In this document: one piece after another, positions 25,804 through 34,563 of the stretch
How the letters are laid out: the number at the start of each line of letters is the position of its first letter
Position numbering within the stretch: the first letter of the stretch is position 1
Source: Catenisphaera adipataccumulans
GTDB lineage: Bacteria; Bacillota_I; Bacilli_A; Erysipelotrichales; Erysipelotrichaceae
Assembly: GCF_014202755.1 (NCBI RefSeq)
Contig: NZ_JACHHK010000003.1
Coordinates: forward strand, 62,001 to 126,000
Length of the DNA: 64,000 bases
Direction: 5' to 3'
The notes under the pieces: model-generated
What the model saw: the letters and a program-made list of their open reading frames with translations, nothing else
Databases searched by the model: none
What the model was told of the DNA's origin: nothing
Translations under genes and position numbers: made by a program

Positions 25804-26621
25804 AGTTGTACCTGTGATAAATCATGTTCACTGCGGCGTTTTTCTTTCGGCGGGTAGGTCATATAGTCGCCGTACATTCTGGTCAGATATGCATCAAATG
25901 AACGGAAAATCGGGACCTTCCGGCCATTGAAGGAGACCCATACGACATCATAAAAGTCGTCCTTTGTCATGCGTTCTCTTTCTCCCCATGCGCAGCCATA
26001 TGGAAACAGCGTATCCGTCGGCATCGCATCCTGCTGCGTCATCAGCTCGGTTAGTTTTTGTTTCAGTTTCGGCACCGACAAAACACCTTTCCCAGCCCGG
26101 ACCGCCGCATAAGATGCCTTGACAGCTGCCGATGCATCCTCTTTCACATGAAATCCAAGCTTCACCAATAGTAAGTTCCGATAAAACAATACTTTTCGAT
26201 AATTCTTGCGGAAAGACGGCAGATCATCCGGCACGTAGTCAAGCGGAAAAATATCGATCCAGACGCCATGATGCATCTTGACATCCTGGGAATATGCTTC
26301 GGTCATGCGGGTATTATTTTTGCGCAGTTTTCCGAATAAATATCCACAATTCGGTTCGCTTTGAAAGTGCTGAAAAAAATACTTTGGATCCAACTCACTT
26401 TTACAAATCTCAACAAACCGCTCATAATCTTTCCGATCCATCCCTACATCGATATCATCGTCCCAGGGAATCATTCCTTTATGACGGACTGCTCCTAAAC
26501 ACGAACCGCCCAACATCGCAAAGTGCAGGTCATGCTTCTGACAAAGCCGTATCACTTCATCCAGCATTTCTAATTCGGTTTCCTGCACCTGCTGTAATGT
26601 TGCGTCCACAGGTTTATACAC
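25800..26621 (-). CDS. LicD-family phosphotransferase
   Basis: 273 residues. Nucleotidyltransferase-like LicD core: 'MLGGSCLGAVRHKGMIPWDDDIDVGM' region with the metal-binding DDDID, and a C-terminal 'FNGRKVPIFRSFDAYLTRMYGDYM' typical of LicD. LicD proteins attach phosphocholine or similar phospho-groups to teichoic acids and capsules; no choline uptake or LicC gene is in this window, so the group is uncertain. Start is uncertain: GTG at 26621 overlaps the rmlB stop by 8 nt and fits the family length; another GTG frame reaches 26666. Confidence 0.82.
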   Translation of the reverse strand: MYKPVDATLQQVQETELEMLDEVIRLCQKHDLHFAMLGGSCLGAVRHKGMIPWDDDIDVGMDRKDYERFVEICKSELDPKYFFQHFQSEPNCGYLFGKLRKNNTRMTEAYSQDVKMHHGVWIDIFPLDYVPDDLPSFRKNYRKVLFYRNLLLVKLGFHVKEDASAAVKASYAAVRAGKGVLSVPKLKQKLTELMTQQDAMPTDTLFPYGCAWGERERMTKDDFYDVVWVSFNGRKVPIFRSFDAYLTRMYGDYMTYPPKEKRRSEHDLSQVQL

Positions 26622-27642
26622 GGCCTTTGTCCGTGTACATCTTTTCGTAATACTGTTGGTATTCACCGCTCAAAATATGCTGCCACCATTCTTTATGATC
26701 CAGATGCCACTGAATGGTCTGCTGCATGCCGGTATCGAAATTGTATTTCGGTTTCCATCCCAACTCGGTTTCCAGTTTTTTCGGGTCGATCGCATACCGA
26801 CGGTCATGGCCCTTTCGATCCGCAACAAAATGAATCAAGCTTTCCGGCTTATCCAGTGTTTTCAAGATCGTCTTTACGACCTGCAGATTGTTGCGTTCGT
26901 TGTGTCCGCCGACATTATAAACTTCCCCTTCGCGGCCGTCATGGACGATCAGATCGATCGCTACACAATGATCATAGACGTGCAGCCAGTCACGGACATT
27001 GGCACCGTCGCCGTATACCGGCAGCGGTTCATCGGCCAGCGCACGGGAAATCATCAGCGGAATCAATTTTTCCGGAAATTGATACGGTCCGTAATTATTG
27101 GAGCAGCGGGAAATGGTCACTGGCAGTCCATAAGTACGGTGGTAAGCCAGAACGAATAAATCTGCACTGGCTTTTGCACTGGAATACGGGCTGGACGTAT
27201 GCAGCGGCGTCTCTTCGGTAAAGAACAGATCCGGACGATCCAGCGGCAGGTCCCCGTAAACCTCATCTGTCGAGACCTGATGGTAGCGTTTGATACCATA
27301 TTTTACACAGGCATCCATCAACGTTGTCGTTCCCATGACATTCGTTTTGACGAAAATTTCCGGATCTTCGATACTGCGGTCTACATGGCTTTCGGCCGCA
27401 AAATTTATGACCACATCAAATTTTTCTTTTTCAAACAAATCCATGATGAACGGCCGGTCCGCAATATCACCTTTGATAAACTTATAGTTTGGTTTACCTT
27501 CGACCGGTTTGCATGTTTCTAAATTGCCGGCATATGTCAGTTTATCCAGGTTGACGATCATGTCCTCCGGATATTTATTGACCATATAATGAATAAAATT
27601 GCCGCCGATAAAGCCGGCGCCCCCGGTTACTAAATATTTCAT
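26614..27642 (-). CDS. rmlB: dTDP-glucose 4,6-dehydratase
   Basis: Second step of dTDP-rhamnose synthesis. 342 residues, extended SDR: GGAGFIGGNF nucleotide motif, STDEVYGDL with catalytic Asp/Glu after Thr, and YSSAKASAD with the Tyr-Lys pair. 'NVRDWLHVYDHCVAID' and the C-terminal 'RYAIDPKKLETELGW' are RmlB marks that separate it from GalE. Confidence 0.97.
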   Translation of the reverse strand: MKYLVTGGAGFIGGNFIHYMVNKYPEDMIVNLDKLTYAGNLETCKPVEGKPNYKFIKGDIADRPFIMDLFEKEKFDVVINFAAESHVDRSIEDPEIFVKTNVMGTTTLMDACVKYGIKRYHQVSTDEVYGDLPLDRPDLFFTEETPLHTSSPYSSAKASADLFVLAYHRTYGLPVTISRCSNNYGPYQFPEKLIPLMISRALADEPLPVYGDGANVRDWLHVYDHCVAIDLIVHDGREGEVYNVGGHNERNNLQVVKTILKTLDKPESLIHFVADRKGHDRRYAIDPKKLETELGWKPKYNFDTGMQQTIQWHLDHKEWWQHILSGEYQQYYEKMYTDKGRV

Positions 27643-27653
27643 TTTCTTTCCTC

Positions 27654-28034
27654 CTACTCCAAAAATATTTTACGTGTGATAAAGTTGAAGACCATCGTGA
27701 CGGCTGTCGCGATCACTCTGGAATACATGTAATAGATGCCGAACGATTCAACACAGTATTTCATCACGAATTCATTGATCCCCAGACCGATCACACTGAA
27801 CACGATAAATGTCGTGAATGTTTTCTTTTTACTTTTATTGGGATCGACATGAAAGACCCATTTGACACTGGCGTAATAATTGAACACCGTTGCCACGGTA
27901 AACGAAATGACGCCGGAAATCAAATAATAGATCCCGAAATATTCGGTGCAGACATATAAGGTGCTCCAGTCGATCACTGTCGCAATGCCGCCGATAATGC
28001 CGAACCGAATAATTTGTTGAAATAAATTTTTCAT
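27654..28034 (-). CDS. GtrA-family membrane protein
   Basis: 126 residues with four membrane helices and the GtrA pattern (FGIIGGIATVIDW at the start, 'FNYYASVKWVF' and 'FNFITRKIFL' after helices 2 and 4). GtrA proteins accompany GT2 enzymes that load sugars onto undecaprenyl phosphate and are thought to flip or present that carrier. Overlaps the polytopic gene upstream by 4 nt. Confidence 0.9.
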   Translation of the reverse strand: MKNLFQQIIRFGIIGGIATVIDWSTLYVCTEYFGIYYLISGVISFTVATVFNYYASVKWVFHVDPNKSKKKTFTTFIVFSVIGLGINEFVMKYCVESFGIYYMYSRVIATAVTMVFNFITRKIFLE

Positions 28035-30115
28035 GAATCATACTCCAATTGATAGATCCGATAACCCAGACGGTCATGGTACGTCTCTTTATATTGGTAG
28101 CCATACTCCGTCAATTTTTCGGAAATTTCGCTTTTACTGACAAGATAAGTGACGTGCCATTTTTTCAGATCTTGATAATTCAAAGAGACCAGGATCGAAT
28201 CCGGTGTGAGCGTTTTGACCGAAGTCTTTTTATCTGTCAGCACAACGCTTTGATGCGCATATCGATTGTATGCATCATCGTATTTTCCTTTCGGATCGAC
28301 CGCTTTCCATTTACCGTAATCCGGATAGAAATTTACCGCATTGAGCACTTTGGAACCGTTCGCCAATAAGATATTTTGCAGGATACCGCCTTCATCATTG
28401 ACCGTCAGCCAGTAGCCATCTTTTTTCTTATTTAATTTCTCTGCCGCTTCAACAATTTTATATTCCGTCACACCATCCGTACCATGGGCGATCGGGTTGA
28501 CCGTCATGCCGGAGATCGCTGTGATCATGATCATCAGCGCCGTCACCAGCCGCCTCCGTCTGGTTGTCATCAATAGGAAAGCGAGCACAAAGACCACGGC
28601 CCAAGCCAAATACGCTTGATGCGAAACAGCCAGCTGATCATCGTACAGCGATGCTGCATGAAGATAAATGACACCGAAACCGAACGTATACACAAGATTG
28701 ATCCATAATTTTGTTTTCAGCGGATATTTGATCAGCACCGACATGGTCCATAAGGTGAATAAAGTCGCTGTGTAGCCATAGACCAGCGGCATCCGATTCA
28801 CGTACGAAAATAAAGTGGCCTTTGCCAGCCATACCGGAAAACCAATGATCATAAAAATAATTTCAATCATCAAAGCCGCCGCCAGCACGATGCCGGCCGG
28901 CAGCACGTTTCGGATTTTTTTCTTGCGTATTTTATATGCCAAATACGGAAAATAAGCCAGACAGACCGGTCCAAGATGATTGAACGTACACAATTCACAC
29001 GGATTGGATATCTTGGTTTTTTCCGTATAAGGGAAAAACATATTGCTTAAGTTAGTAAATAAATCCGACCAATGACAGTTTCCGCCAGTGCTGACCCGGT
29101 GTCCCGGATACACCGTTTCCGATAGAGTCCGGATCGCATCCTGAGCCGTCAGCACAAAGCTGCCTAGTACAACGGTTAATCCAGCACCGCCCGCAAGCAG
29201 CCAGAGCCAATCTTTTTTCTGCCACTTCCACTCTGAACGATCACGGTATAAACAGACGATCATCATCACCAAAGCCAGAATGCCCAGCGGGATCTGCAAA
29301 GACGGAAACAATGCCAATACATATCCGGTCAAGGCACCGACAGCTAATATCGTAAACCCGAATTTCTGCCAAGTTCCCGAAGCGGCAAAAAAGTGGTAGC
29401 CGACAACGAAGATCGCCGCGCCCCAAAAAAATGCATCATAGATATGCGGGGAAAACCACCACTGCATGGCCGGTGAAAAAATGATGAAGAAAGCCCCAAA
29501 CATGGAAAATTCTGACTGCTTGGTCAAGATCACCATCATTTCATACATGACCAGGATCCCCAGGATCAATTTCATGCACCAGTACCAGGAAAGGCCAATT
29601 TCATTGCCGAATAAAATATAACCCCAGACAAATGGTTTGCCGATCAATGTCAGCGACCATACCGGCGAATTATATCCTAAGATCATGTCCTGCCCGGATA
29701 AGCTCATCTGATAACTGGTTTCCCGATACGCGTTATAGTATTGAGAAAAATAGTAGGGCAGCTGTACGTCATATTCGTCGGAACGGATCGCATGGGAAAC
29801 GCCGAACAGATTTGAGCTTCCCTTAGATGCGATTAAATAATTCTGAACGACGTTGATCGAGGATCCGTGCAGCCGCAGCAGCACGCATAATACAAAAATC
29901 ACCAGAGCGATCGGATATCGATAGCGGATCATCCAGTTGAAGATCGAATGAATCTGTTTGTCCCATTTCAGACGCAATGTATTCAGAATCAGCACCAGCG
30001 CTCCAAACGGGATCACCAGGACTGAATTCGGCAAGCTGCATGCGATCAGCCAAGTCGTATAGACGATTAGTACGTCGATCAGCAGAATTTGAGATCCGTT
30101 AACGGAACGCTTCAT
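28031..30115 (-). CDS. large polytopic membrane protein, DUF7657/GT-C-like
   Basis: 694 residues with about 12-14 membrane helices; an external loop after helix 3 carries 'HAIRSDEYDVQLPYYFSQ', resembling the R-S-D-E-W motif of the DUF7657 group found in polysaccharide loci. A C-terminal soluble part (about 560-690) is external. The topology is like GT-C transferases that use lipid-linked sugars; with GtrA next to it, periplasm-side addition of a side-branch sugar is a plausible inference. Catalysis is not shown. Overlaps rmlC by 17 nt. Confidence 0.7.
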   Translation of the reverse strand: MKRSVNGSQILLIDVLIVYTTWLIACSLPNSVLVIPFGALVLILNTLRLKWDKQIHSIFNWMIRYRYPIALVIFVLCVLLRLHGSSINVVQNYLIASKGSSNLFGVSHAIRSDEYDVQLPYYFSQYYNAYRETSYQMSLSGQDMILGYNSPVWSLTLIGKPFVWGYILFGNEIGLSWYWCMKLILGILVMYEMMVILTKQSEFSMFGAFFIIFSPAMQWWFSPHIYDAFFWGAAIFVVGYHFFAASGTWQKFGFTILAVGALTGYVLALFPSLQIPLGILALVMMIVCLYRDRSEWKWQKKDWLWLLAGGAGLTVVLGSFVLTAQDAIRTLSETVYPGHRVSTGGNCHWSDLFTNLSNMFFPYTEKTKISNPCELCTFNHLGPVCLAYFPYLAYKIRKKKIRNVLPAGIVLAAALMIEIIFMIIGFPVWLAKATLFSYVNRMPLVYGYTATLFTLWTMSVLIKYPLKTKLWINLVYTFGFGVIYLHAASLYDDQLAVSHQAYLAWAVVFVLAFLLMTTRRRRLVTALMIMITAISGMTVNPIAHGTDGVTEYKIVEAAEKLNKKKDGYWLTVNDEGGILQNILLANGSKVLNAVNFYPDYGKWKAVDPKGKYDDAYNRYAHQSVVLTDKKTSVKTLTPDSILVSLNYQDLKKWHVTYLVSKSEISEKLTEYGYQYKETYHDRLGYRIYQLEYDS

Positions 30116-30674
30116 AAGTAAAATTGCAGTCGGCGTTTTCCAGTGTCGGACCCGTCGTATCTTTTTCCGATAATACTGGCTCGATACCGTTCAGCAGGCC
30201 GCCCCAATCGACATTGATCGTCGGGTCATCATAGCGGATGCCGCGGTCGTGTTCTTTCGAGTAGAAATTATCGACCTTGTATCGGAATTCCACGTTATCG
30301 GTCAGTGTCAAAAAACCATGTGCAAAGCCTTGCGGAATAAAGAACTGCTTCTTGTTTTCGGCGCTCAGTTCCACGCTGACCCACTGGGCATATGTCGGGC
30401 TTCCTTTACGGATATCAACAGCGACATCGATAACTTTGCCCGCTGCACAGCTGACCAATTTGGATTGAGCCATTGGGGCATTCTGCCAGTGCAAGCCGCG
30501 CAGCGTACCTTTTTTGGCGCTGAACGACATATTGTCCTGTACAAAATCCACGGTGATCCCTAATTTTTCATATTTTTGTTTGTTGTAGGTTTCCATAAAA
30601 AATCCGCGATGATCGCCGAATACATCCGGCTCTACGATCAATACGCCGGGAATCTTTGTCTCTGTTACTTTCAT
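30099..30674 (-). CDS. rmlC: dTDP-4-dehydrorhamnose 3,5-epimerase
   Basis: Third step of dTDP-rhamnose synthesis. 191 residues of the cupin fold: [27 protein letters not shown] with the catalytic His, [11 protein letters not shown], and [12 protein letters not shown]. The catalytic Tyr is in '[12 protein letters not shown]'. Overlaps rmlA by 4 nt. Confidence 0.96.
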   Translation of the reverse strand: MKVTETKIPGVLIVEPDVFGDHRGFFMETYNKQKYEKLGITVDFVQDNMSFSAKKGTLRGLHWQNAPMAQSKLVSCAAGKVIDVAVDIRKGSPTYAQWVSVELSAENKKQFFIPQGFAHGFLTLTDNVEFRYKVDNFYSKEHDRGIRYDDPTINVDWGGLLNGIEPVLSEKDTTGPTLENADCNFTYEAFR

Positions 30675-31564
30675 GCTTCTTCTCCTTGTCTCAAATATTT
30701 CCGATCGATGATTTTTTTCAAATAATCACCATATTGATTTTTCTTATAAATCTCATAGGCATCTTTCAGCTGATCCATGGAGATCCAGCCGTTGTTATAG
30801 GCGATTTCCTCCAGGCAGGCAATCTTGCGATGCTGGTGTTCTTCTATCGTTTTTACAAAATTTGCCGCATCAAACAGCGACTGATGCGTTCCCGTATCCA
30901 GCCACGTAAAACCATCCTGCAGCAGGGTCACGTTCAATTCGTTGTTTTCCAGATAAATTCGGTTTAGATCCGTGATCTCGAGCTCACCGCGCGGACTTGG
31001 TTTTAAGTTCTTGGCATATTCAACGACCTTGTTGTCATAGAAATACAGCCCGGTGACCGCATAATTCGATTTTGGATGTGCCGGCTTTTCTTCCAGAGAA
31101 ACCGCCTTCTGATGCTCGTCAAATTCAACCACACCAAACCGTTCTGGATCTTCGACATAATAGCCGAACACCGTTGCACCGTTTTCCCGTTTTGCTGCTG
31201 CCCGCAGCCGTTTGGTCAGGCCGTGACCGTGGAAAATATTATCACCGAGGATCATGGCAACACCATCATTCCCGATAAAATCTTCTCCCAGGATAAATGC
31301 CTGCGCCAGTCCGTCCGGAGACGGCTGCACTTTATAAGACAGGTTCAATCCAAACTGAGATCCGTCCCGCAGCAATTCTTCAAAACGCGGCGTATCATCC
31401 GGTGTGGAAATAATCAAAATATCCCGGATGCCCGCCGTCATCAAGATGCTCATTGGATAATAGATCATCGGTTTGTCATAAATCGGCAGTAATTGCTTAC
31501 TGGTTACTTTGGTCAGCGGATACAGCCGGGTACCGCTGCCGCCTGCTAAAATGATACCTTTCAT
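30671..31564 (-). CDS. rmlA: glucose-1-phosphate thymidylyltransferase
   Basis: First step of dTDP-rhamnose synthesis: glucose 1-phosphate + dTTP to dTDP-glucose. 297 residues; nucleotidyltransferase signature [35 protein letters not shown] with the metal-binding Asp, [16 protein letters not shown], and [11 protein letters not shown] at 31564 has GGAGG 5 nt upstream, preferred over the in-frame start at 31576. First gene of its operon. Confidence 0.97.
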   Translation of the reverse strand: MKGIILAGGSGTRLYPLTKVTSKQLLPIYDKPMIYYPMSILMTAGIRDILIISTPDDTPRFEELLRDGSQFGLNLSYKVQPSPDGLAQAFILGEDFIGNDGVAMILGDNIFHGHGLTKRLRAAAKRENGATVFGYYVEDPERFGVVEFDEHQKAVSLEEKPAHPKSNYAVTGLYFYDNKVVEYAKNLKPSPRGELEITDLNRIYLENNELNVTLLQDGFTWLDTGTHQSLFDAANFVKTIEEHQHRKIACLEEIAYNNGWISMDQLKDAYEIYKKNQYGDYLKKIIDRKYLRQGEEA

Positions 31565-31586
31565 AACAGCCTCCATTCATTTCTAC

Positions 31587-31615
31587 AGTAAACCCTAACG
31601 TAACGTAATAGTCAA
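31587..31615 (-). promoter_or_regulatory. promoter of the rmlA operon
   Basis: Minus-strand TTGACT (31610-31615), 17-bp spacer, TTTACT (31587-31592); about 22 nt before the rmlA start and just after the terminator of the previous unit. Confidence 0.5.
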
Positions 31616-31625
31616 GAAATTCAAA

Positions 31626-31649
31626 GAAAAAAGAAGTTTCTCAACTTCT
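31626..31649 (-). terminator. terminator holding the stop codon of the GT2 gene
   Basis: Minus-strand AGAAGTT-GAGA-AACTTCT then TTTTTTC. The TGA stop (31641-31643) lies at the top of the hairpin and the 5' arm codes for the last residues (KRS). Confidence 0.8.
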
Positions 31650-32597
31650 CTTTTTCATCTGATCCATTAACTGTTTATTGAAAGTCACCTGCTGCAGCCG
31701 AAACTCAAAATCCTTACGGTTCTTATCCGCCACCGCATTTAAGATCAAACCGGTAAAGAACGATAAGATGCCGGCCAAGATCACAAAGCAGCTGACAATC
31801 AATGTCGGAAACTGCGGCACCAATCCAGTCAGCAGATACGTTTTTAACACAGGCTTGAACATCGTAATGCCGATCACGAATAAGATCAGCGCCAGAATAT
31901 TAAAGAAGAACATCGGCCGGTAGCCGCGCAGCAGCCGAAAGATCGTACCGAGCACTTTTCGTCCGTCGGAAACCGTATCCAGCTTGGATTCACTGCCTTC
32001 CGGCCGGTCCCGATAATCCGTGACCACATTGCGCACAGCCATATTGTTGGCGACCGCATGGATCGTCATCTCTGTTTCAATTTCGAATCCCTTGGAAAGG
32101 ATCGGAAAGGTCTTGACAAAACGATAACTGAAAGCCCGATAACCCGTCATGATATCCTTGATGTCGCTTTCAAATAATTTATTGATCAAACCGCGGACCA
32201 ACGTATTGCCGAAGTTATGGAACGGACGCTTGTTTTCTTGAAAATATGTGGAAGACAGCCGATCGCCGACGACCATATCTGCCCCTTCTTCCAGCACCAG
32301 CCGTGCCATTTCCGGAGCAAATTCCGGCGGATTGGTATCATCCCCGTCCAGCATGATGTAGCAGTCGGCCTGGATTTCCTGAAACATGGTTCGGACCACA
32401 TTCCCCTTGCCCTGCTGATGCTCATAACACACGATGGCGCCGGCCCGCCGTGCGATCTCATCCGTATGATCGGAAGAATTGTTGTCGTACACATAAATGT
32501 CCGCTTCCGGGATCGCCTTCCGGCAGTCTTTTACAACTTTTTCGATAGTGATGCTCTCATTGTAGCATGGGATGATAAACGCAATCTTTTGTTCCAT
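31641..32597 (-). CDS. GT2 polyprenyl-phosphate sugar synthase-like protein with two TM helices
   Basis: 318 residues. GT-A domain (1-220) like dolichyl-phosphate mannose synthase: IAFIIPCYNES, YVYDNNSSDHT, MLDGDDTNPP (DXD) and the 'DIMTGYRAFS' motif. Two C-terminal membrane helices (about 232-252 and 266-288) anchor it. Such enzymes charge undecaprenyl phosphate with a sugar; a GtrA protein in the neighbouring operon could be its partner (inference). Preceded by AGGGGA. Confidence 0.88.
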   Translation of the reverse strand: MEQKIAFIIPCYNESITIEKVVKDCRKAIPEADIYVYDNNSSDHTDEIARRAGAIVCYEHQQGKGNVVRTMFQEIQADCYIMLDGDDTNPPEFAPEMARLVLEEGADMVVGDRLSSTYFQENKRPFHNFGNTLVRGLINKLFESDIKDIMTGYRAFSYRFVKTFPILSKGFEIETEMTIHAVANNMAVRNVVTDYRDRPEGSESKLDTVSDGRKVLGTIFRLLRGYRPMFFFNILALILFVIGITMFKPVLKTYLLTGLVPQFPTLIVSCFVILAGILSFFTGLILNAVADKNRKDFEFRLQQVTFNKQLMDQMKKRS

Positions 32598-32615
32598 TTT
32601 CTTATCCCCTTTTCA

Positions 32616-33404
32616 TTATTGACCCGTTGAGATTTCGCTCGTTCCGGTCGAATAGGATGAATACGTCGACATGTCGTAGCTGCTCGAATAATCTGTTGTT
32701 CCGGAACTATCGGTGGTTCCGCCGCTGTAGACTTCCGAACTGTCCGTACCGCTTGAGTAATCATAGCCGTTTGAATAATCATAACCGGATGTACTGGAAT
32801 CATACGAGCTGTCATAGGTTGAATAGTCCGAACTATCTGTGGTGCTGTCCGTTGTACTATCGGTCGTACTATCCGTCGTACTGTCCGTCGTACTGTCCGT
32901 CGTGTCATCGTCGTCTTCATCATCTGTGGACGGATGAACTGTCTGACTGAGAAGCTGGGTCTTTGCACCCGTTGCGGCGCTGGTGTACTGCAGATAATAT
33001 TCATTGGCTTGTGTGTAACACAACTCTGCCGTTCCTTTGATATCCGTCATCGGAAAATCATCAAAGATCACCTGGACCTGACCGATGGTCAATGTAACCG
33101 TGATCGAGTCTGATTCGGAATCTGGCTCATAGTAAAGATTAGCAAACTGCATATTGTCCCAAGTATTGGAACCCAATAAGTTATCTGTCACGGCTCCGGT
33201 CGTCGCATCGGTCACAGTAAAAGTCTGAAAAACGGAACCGGAATAATTGCGCAGCCGTATATGCAGCGCAGTATCCGACTTTTCACCCAGGACCAACGTT
33301 TTCGTGGATCCAGGCTTTGTGATTTGTACATCTGCCTTGGTCGTACAGGCACTCATCATACCGACTGCCAGCAGACAGATCAAGATCTTGATCACTTTCT
33401 TCAT
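32616..33404 (-). CDS. lipoprotein with a long Ser/Thr/Tyr/Asp tail
   Basis: 262 residues. Lipoprotein signal with lipobox MSAC at about 19, so an outer-face lipid anchor. Residues about 25-150 form a β-rich domain of no recognised family ('VLGEKSDTALHIRLRN', 'TVTLTIGQVQVIFDDFP'). The last ~100 residues are low complexity: six Thr-Thr-Asp-Ser units, then Tyr/Ser/Asp/Gly-rich repeats. ATG at 33404 has AGGA at 5-nt spacing; the ATG at 33410 overlaps the SD. It lies in a GT operon, so a role in handling or displaying the polysaccharide is inferred. Confidence 0.8.
   Translation of the reverse strand: MKKVIKILICLLAVGMMSACTTKADVQITKPGSTKTLVLGEKSDTALHIRLRNYSGSVFQTFTVTDATTGAVTDNLLGSNTWDNMQFANLYYEPDSESDSITVTLTIGQVQVIFDDFPMTDIKGTAELCYTQANEYYLQYTSAATGAKTQLLSQTVHPSTDDEDDDDTTDSTTDSTTDSTTDSTTDSTTDSSDYSTYDSSYDSSTSGYDYSNGYDYSSGTDSSEVYSGGTTDSSGTTDYSSSYDMSTYSSYSTGTSEISTGQ
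32842..32901 (-). repeat. 12-bp tandem repeat within the lipoprotein gene
   Basis: Five consecutive 12-bp units with few differences (last two identical, GTACTGTCCGTC on the plus strand), with a degenerate sixth at 32830-32841. Each encodes four residues of the Thr-Thr-Asp-Ser series, so copy-number changes keep the frame. Confidence 0.85.
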
Positions 33405-33417
33405 ATACATCCTTCTT

Positions 33418-34563
33418 TCAAACTTTTGCTGTAAACAACACAGCTTGTTTCTTCACTTCAATATAACCCTTTTTATCAATGAATGATTGTAAAAATTTTT
33501 TAAACTCCGGCAGCTGAGGCGCCAGAATTTCATTCTGATTGCCATGACAGCTCATAATATAATTGATCAGCGGCTGAGCTGCTGTGATTCGCAGTGAATC
33601 CGGATAGTCGATCCGCTGCACATCGCTAAAATGCTCCCGAAGCAGTTGTTCCCCGTTTTCGGCACCGAAGGCATCAGCCAGAGGCTGATCGGACAATTTG
33701 ACCCGCTTATCAAATGCCTGCGCTAATTGTTCAATTTCTTTCATGTGTTCTTTTCCGTACGTCGTGCAGTACAGCACGCCGCCCGGGCGCAGCACACGAT
33801 GCATTTCTGCCATACATTGATCGAGGTCTTTTATATAAAATAACACATGATTCGCGATCAAGGCATCAAAATAATCATCCTTGAACGGAATGTGCTGACC
33901 GTCGATCACAATACAGTTAAAATCTTTTCCTAGTTTCCGCCGTACTTCCTCGACCATTCCCTCCGATAAATCAGACAGGAAAATTTCCCGATGCCGCAGA
34001 TCCATGGTCCGGTTTTCCCAAAGTTTTCCGTTGCCGCAGCCAATTTCCAACAAGCGCATGATGCGGGAAAAATCAATGTGTTCATACAGCCAAGGGAACC
34101 ATCCTTTGGGATTGACGGAAAACTGATCGTGCAGCGCAATGCGGATATTCAGCTGATTGGCATCTTTATAGTTCTCGATCCACTTAGACTCCTGGTTGAA
34201 CAGCTGCACCACAGACACCACTTCCTGCCAGTCGGCTTCATGCGATGCCACTTGTGCCAGCGCATCCCGAAGCGACTGCAGGTGGTTCAATTCCCGGTCG
34301 ATCAAATCAATCTGCATGCGGAAGGAATCACGAATATCGGTTTCTTCCTCCACCATCGGATAAATTTCTTCCAGTGAAAAGCCCAAATGCCGCAGCGCGA
34401 CAATTTTCTGCAGTTTAATAAAGTCTTTTTCGCTGTACTGGCGATAGCCGTTTTCTTTGACATAAGACGGCTTCAGCAAGCCGATCTGATCATAATAGCG
34501 GATCGTCCGTTCACTGACGTTGGCCATTTTCGCAAAGGATCCCGTTGTATAGTAGCGTTTCAT
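33418..34563 (-). CDS. MerR-family regulator fused to a SAM methyltransferase
   Basis: 381 residues. Residues 1-75 are a MerR winged helix ('YYTTGSFAKMANVSERTIRY', 'RQYSEKDFIKLQKIVALRHLG') followed by a dimer-type coiled coil to about 115. Residues about 150-280 are a class I methyltransferase: motif I LLEIGCGNGKLW, motif II acidic loop LSDLSEGM, 'DGQHIPFKDDYFD', and 'RVLRPGGVLY'. The rest is a helical cap. It starts 4 nt inside the upstream GT gene. Such fusions are known in Bacillota, but the methyl acceptor is not. Both DNA binding and methyl transfer look intact. Confidence 0.88.
   Translation of the reverse strand: MKRYYTTGSFAKMANVSERTIRYYDQIGLLKPSYVKENGYRQYSEKDFIKLQKIVALRHLGFSLEEIYPMVEEETDIRDSFRMQIDLIDRELNHLQSLRDALAQVASHEADWQEVVSVVQLFNQESKWIENYKDANQLNIRIALHDQFSVNPKGWFPWLYEHIDFSRIMRLLEIGCGNGKLWENRTMDLRHREIFLSDLSEGMVEEVRRKLGKDFNCIVIDGQHIPFKDDYFDALIANHVLFYIKDLDQCMAEMHRVLRPGGVLYCTTYGKEHMKEIEQLAQAFDKRVKLSDQPLADAFGAENGEQLLREHFSDVQRIDYPDSLRITAAQPLINYIMSCHGNQNEILAPQLPEFKKFLQSFIDKKGYIEVKKQAVLFTAKV

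Noticed and set aside
32531-33004. Arg/Thr/Ile-rich frame over the lipoprotein repeats
   Set aside because: A shadow of the 12-bp repeats in another frame; composition is unnatural and it overlaps two supported genes.
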